A DNA stretch of 64,000 nucleotides from assembly GCF_000350225.1 (NCBI RefSeq), contig NW_005179122.1, positions 86,253-150,252 of the forward strand. The letters run 5' to 3'. The notes under the pieces were generated by a model, which was not told the DNA's origin, did no database searches, and saw only the letters and a list, made by a program, of their open reading frames with translations. This DNA comes from Chondrus crispus. Taxonomy: Eukaryota; Rhodophyta; Florideophyceae; Gigartinales; Gigartinaceae. Of the stretch, positions 61,492-64,000 are shown one piece after another. Both the position numbers and the translations under genes were made by a program. Within the stretch, counting starts at the first letter, position 1. Each line of letters begins with the position of its first letter.

Positions 61492-62099
61492 TGTGGTACA
61501 ACGACCGATCCGCGGTCGGTGTACAGTAGGAGTGGCCGCGCGCAGCGGGCACGGGGCACCGTGGCCCACGTGTAATACGTATGATTACCGAACGGGCGCA
61601 GCAAGTGACAGGTGTACGCTTGGGTACACGTGTAGTGTAAGGAACCGTGTGGGGATAATGCGCGCGCAGTGTAATGCAAGCGCGTAGTGTGAGGATCCGT
61701 GCGGTGGTGTAATGACGGCGCTAGATTTTCAATCGCGTACAGTACCTGGTCCACAGTAGGTGACAGGTACTGTATTGGACAGGTGTCCCGGGCGTCCCTC
61801 TGAGGGGTTAAGACCTGGACACCGTCCTCGCAGTAAACACGGGGGGCAGACTTGCCCCCCTCCCTTTCGCGCCTACGTACTACCGTTTCGGTATTCTCTC
61901 GCGCGTTGGCTTCTAACCCGGAACCGGTCGTCTCCGATCTAGCACCTCGGGACGACTGCGCGTATCCGGCCAGTGTGCCACTCCCTTTTCGCAAGTCCGA
62001 CCGTTCGGTAACCGCGCGCCGCGCGTCTCGCGTCGCGAGCTCCCTCGGCTCATCCTCCGAGCCTCTCGCCCGCTAGGGTTTGAGGAGAGTTGTACCACA
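61492..62099 (+). repeat. 5' LTR of the second retrotransposon
   Basis: Exact 11-bp inverted ends TGTGGTACAAC (61492-61502) and GTTGTACCACA (62089-62099). After it comes TTT and TGGTACTCTTGTGGAGG, a primer-binding-like site with the same three-base offset as the element at 3138. Inside, CACGTGTAATACG, TACACGTGTAG and a stem ACAGTACCTG...CAGGTACTGT are probable U3 features. Confidence 0.85.
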
Positions 62100-62228
62100 T
62101 TTTGGTACTCTTGTGGAGGGGTACAACTCTCGAGGTAGAGCCGCGCGCCTTGACGCCCGCTCTGCGCAGAACCGTACGGACGGAAAAGGTTGAGAAATCA
62201 CCGCGTCGATCGCGAAGCGTATTCGACG

Positions 62229-64000
62229 ATGAACCGACCGGATCAAGGGGCAGACTCCGCCTCCGGGCGTCTGAGCACCCGCAGTGGCAGTGGCGCGCCG
62301 CGCCCCCGGGTGGAGAACCCGGAAGCCCTGCTGCGACCGCCACCGCGACCGGGCCGCACGCGAGCGTCCGCATCGGATGTTACGCCGGCCGGGTCGGCAG
62401 GCACTGAGAATCGCGTCCAATGGATGGTCGACGCGATTCAGCCGCGCATCCAGGCCTGGGTCGAGGAGTTCCTCGCTACGGAACTCCCCCAGGTAGCGCG
62501 CGTATGCCTCGACCGAACGGTGCCCGCGCTCGTGGACGCGCACGTACGCAGCGCGATACCACCACTTTTGGACGAACTTCTACCCGCTCAAGTCCAATGC
62601 GAGGTGGTGACCGCGCTCACCACTGTGGATGAAGAATCCCCGTCCGGTACGGCTCTAAAGGGAGCGATCAGCTCCGCCGTGGCCAATCGTCTGGCCACGA
62701 CCTTCGCCGGAGCAGGAGTCGACGCACGCGAGCAGCGCGACTCGACCGCTCCGGATCCTACGCTAACGCACGCTGAACCGATCGGCGCCGCACCCGGGAT
62801 CGGTACAATGGCCCCTCACCCGGAGGGTAAGACCATTTACCTCCCACCAATTTATGGTGCTACAGGAGGGCCCACAGAAAATGGCCCTCCCGTACTCGCC
62901 GATACGGCTGGCCCCCGCGGGACAGAAAACCGCCTGGGGCGCTTCGCGACAGAAAAGCGACAGCCGTATCGGTCGAGCAGAAGAAGCGCACCCGGCGCTC
63001 AAGGTTACACCTCGGAGGGTACAGAAAACCCCTCCGAGGAAGAAGACACAAGACGTCGCCACAGGGCGACGCGCAAGAACCGCGACGGACGCTACGCGCG
63101 ATACCGCGATGCCGGAGGGGTCGGTTACCCCTCCGATGATAACCGCGACGGACGCTACACGCGATACCGCGATGCCGGAGGAGGTGGATACCCCTCCGAT
63201 GACGAGGACACCGAGTCGGACGGATCGCGCAGAAGCGACCGCAGAGGCCGCAATGCGCGCGACCGACGTCGGTTCCGGCGAGAAGACTCCGATCCGGAGG
63301 GCTACAGTAGCCCCGGCGGAGAAGGAGACCGCCATCGCAGGGGCAGAGACCGCCGGTCTGCCCCGAGGCGGGATCCGAAACGGTTGCCGGTGATCAGGCC
63401 GCTGAACGACCTGTTCACCAAGGCCGTCGACTACCGCACGTATAGGCTGGAAAATCGCAGCGCGCGCTACGACGCGAGTACCGCGCGGCGAGTTAACCGA
63501 TATCGGAAGAAGTTGGACGTCCAGCTGAAAACCCACACATTCGGTGGTCAAGATCCAATCGCGGTGCTAGGATTTCTCGCGCGCTTCAAGATGGCCTGCG
63601 ACCACAATGGGGTCAGCGAAGGCGCGGCCGTATGGTGTTTCCAGTTTTATTTGACTGGGCAGGCTCACGCCTTGCTCCAGTCCAGGCTACACGGGAACAC
63701 CATGGCGGTCGATGCGGAGCAGCGCGATATGCTCGAAACCTACGCGGAAGTTATTAACTTTTTATTGCGCACGTACGCGACCGACGAAGTTATTTCCGAA
63801 GCGGTCGGTGATGTCACCTCCTTCCGTCAGAGCTCTAATATGACGGAGGAGGTGTACAGTAACCAGTTGTGGGACAAGGCGTTGCGCTGCGGAACCGTAT
63901 TTTCGGACAGGCGCCTGAAGTCCCTTTTTGTTGAGGGACTTCTGCCAGCGACGTGCGCGCAGGTGCGGAATTATCTCGCGACGCATCCGGGCGTGGACTA
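62229..64000 (+). CDS. gag: Retrotransposon Gag, 3'-truncated by window end
   Basis: ATG 62229 opens 590 uninterrupted codons to the end of the window. Order: low-complexity Pro/Arg head; a helical segment (VQWMVDAIQPRIQAWVEEFL ... LPQVARVCLDRTVPALVDAH); a disordered, strongly basic Arg/Tyr/Asp/Gly region with a tandem NRDGRYARYRDAGG-type repeat; then the capsid-like domain with THTFGGQDPIAVLGFLARFK, AVWCFQFYLTGQAHALLQSR, NFLLRTYATDEVISEAVGDV and KSLFVEGLLPATCAQVRNYL. The last block is the conserved pattern of LTR-element Gag proteins. The intact frame contrasts with the broken gag at 3947-5860, with which it shares the basic-region style. Confidence 0.88.
   Translation, partial: MNRPDQGADSASGRLSTRSGSGAPRPRVENPEALLRPPPRPGRTRASASDVTPAGSAGTENRVQWMVDAIQPRIQAWVEEFLATELPQVARVCLDRTVPALVDAHVRSAIPPLLDELLPAQVQCEVVTALTTVDEESPSGTALKGAISSAVANRLATTFAGAGVDAREQRDSTAPDPTLTHAEPIGAAPGIGTMAPHPEGKTIYLPPIYGATGGPTENGPPVLADTAGPRGTENRLGRFATEKRQPYRSSRRSAPGAQGYTSEGTENPSEEEDTRRRHRATRKNRDGRYARYRDAGGVGYPSDDNRDGRYTRYRDAGGGGYPSDDEDTESDGSRRSDRRGRNARDRRRFRREDSDPEGYSSPGGEGDRHRRGRDRRSAPRRDPKRLPVIRPLNDLFTKAVDYRTYRLENRSARYDASTARRVNRYRKKLDVQLKTHTFGGQDPIAVLGFLARFKMACDHNGVSEGAAVWCFQFYLTGQAHALLQSRLHGNTMAVDAEQRDMLETYAEVINFLLRTYATDEVISEAVGDVTSFRQSSNMTEEVYSNQLWDKALRCGTVFSDRRLKSLFVEGLLPATCAQVRNYLATHPGVD
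63078..63203 (+). repeat. 63-bp tandem duplication inside gag
   Basis: AACCGCGACGGACGCTAC starts both copies (63078 and 63141). The duplication keeps frame, adding 21 residues of the NRDGRY type. Confidence 0.9.

Larger units (their letters stand above)
61492..64000 (+). mobile_element. LTR retrotransposon, 5' part (continues past window)
   Basis: A 5' LTR (61492-62099), a primer-binding-like site from 62103 and an intact gag open to the window end. The pol part and 3' LTR lie outside. Gag type and layout suggest a Ty3/gypsy-like element, but without pol this is provisional. Confidence 0.85.

Overview
The window looks like nuclear DNA of a eukaryote, most probably a florideophyte red alga of the Chondrus crispus type. 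That is an inference from several things: most housekeeping genes are intronless with short spacers; genes sit in a tight island between repeat-rich deserts; the genes are eukaryotic (PFK-2/FBPase-2, NCBP3, PEN-2, DPH7, a Hedgehog-type Hint protein, a TIR-Roco protein); and the few introns are short GT-AG introns. One 45-base assembly gap is present. Species identity cannot be proven here.

Layout. 1-28 kb is transposon territory. It holds a degraded solo LTR and a clean inverted solo LTR of the same family (721-1764 and 17769-18786, the latter with a 5-bp target duplication). A 7.3-kb LTR retroelement (3138-10404) carries a tandemly duplicated broken gag and then a cascade of minisatellites, ending in a 1.6-kb array of ~70-bp double-hairpin units. 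There is a Plavaka/CMC-like transposase broken by one stop codon (11422-14562), an intron-bearing coiled-coil gene (15435-17117), and a convergent PIF/Harbinger pair (24136-27046) whose transposase has three in-frame stops but no frameshift.

28.2-43.5 kb is a gene island on both strands: PFK-2/FBPase-2, NCBP3, a PEN-2-like gamma-secretase subunit, a small probable plastid membrane protein, a short-chain dehydrogenase with one intron, DPH7, a membrane RING-H2 ligase, a secreted cysteine-rich protein ending in a Hedgehog-type Hint domain, a CUE/UIM-like ubiquitin-binding protein and an orphan type I membrane protein. These act in unrelated processes; nothing suggests an operon-like unit.

43.5-61.5 kb mixes repeats and unusual genes. 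The centrepiece is a 1417-residue protein with a TIR domain at each end and a ROC GTPase-COR module between (51599-55852), an architecture expected of a cell-death or immune switch. A direct segmental duplication of its 3' third, carrying one TIR domain, lies 8.7 kb upstream (45905-47440). Between them is an orphan 366-aa gene flanked by direct repeats. A stop-interrupted Sel1-like gene, a small secreted cysteine-rich protein and two copies of a non-autonomous DNA transposon follow. The window closes inside a second LTR retrotransposon (from 61492) with an intact gag running off the end.
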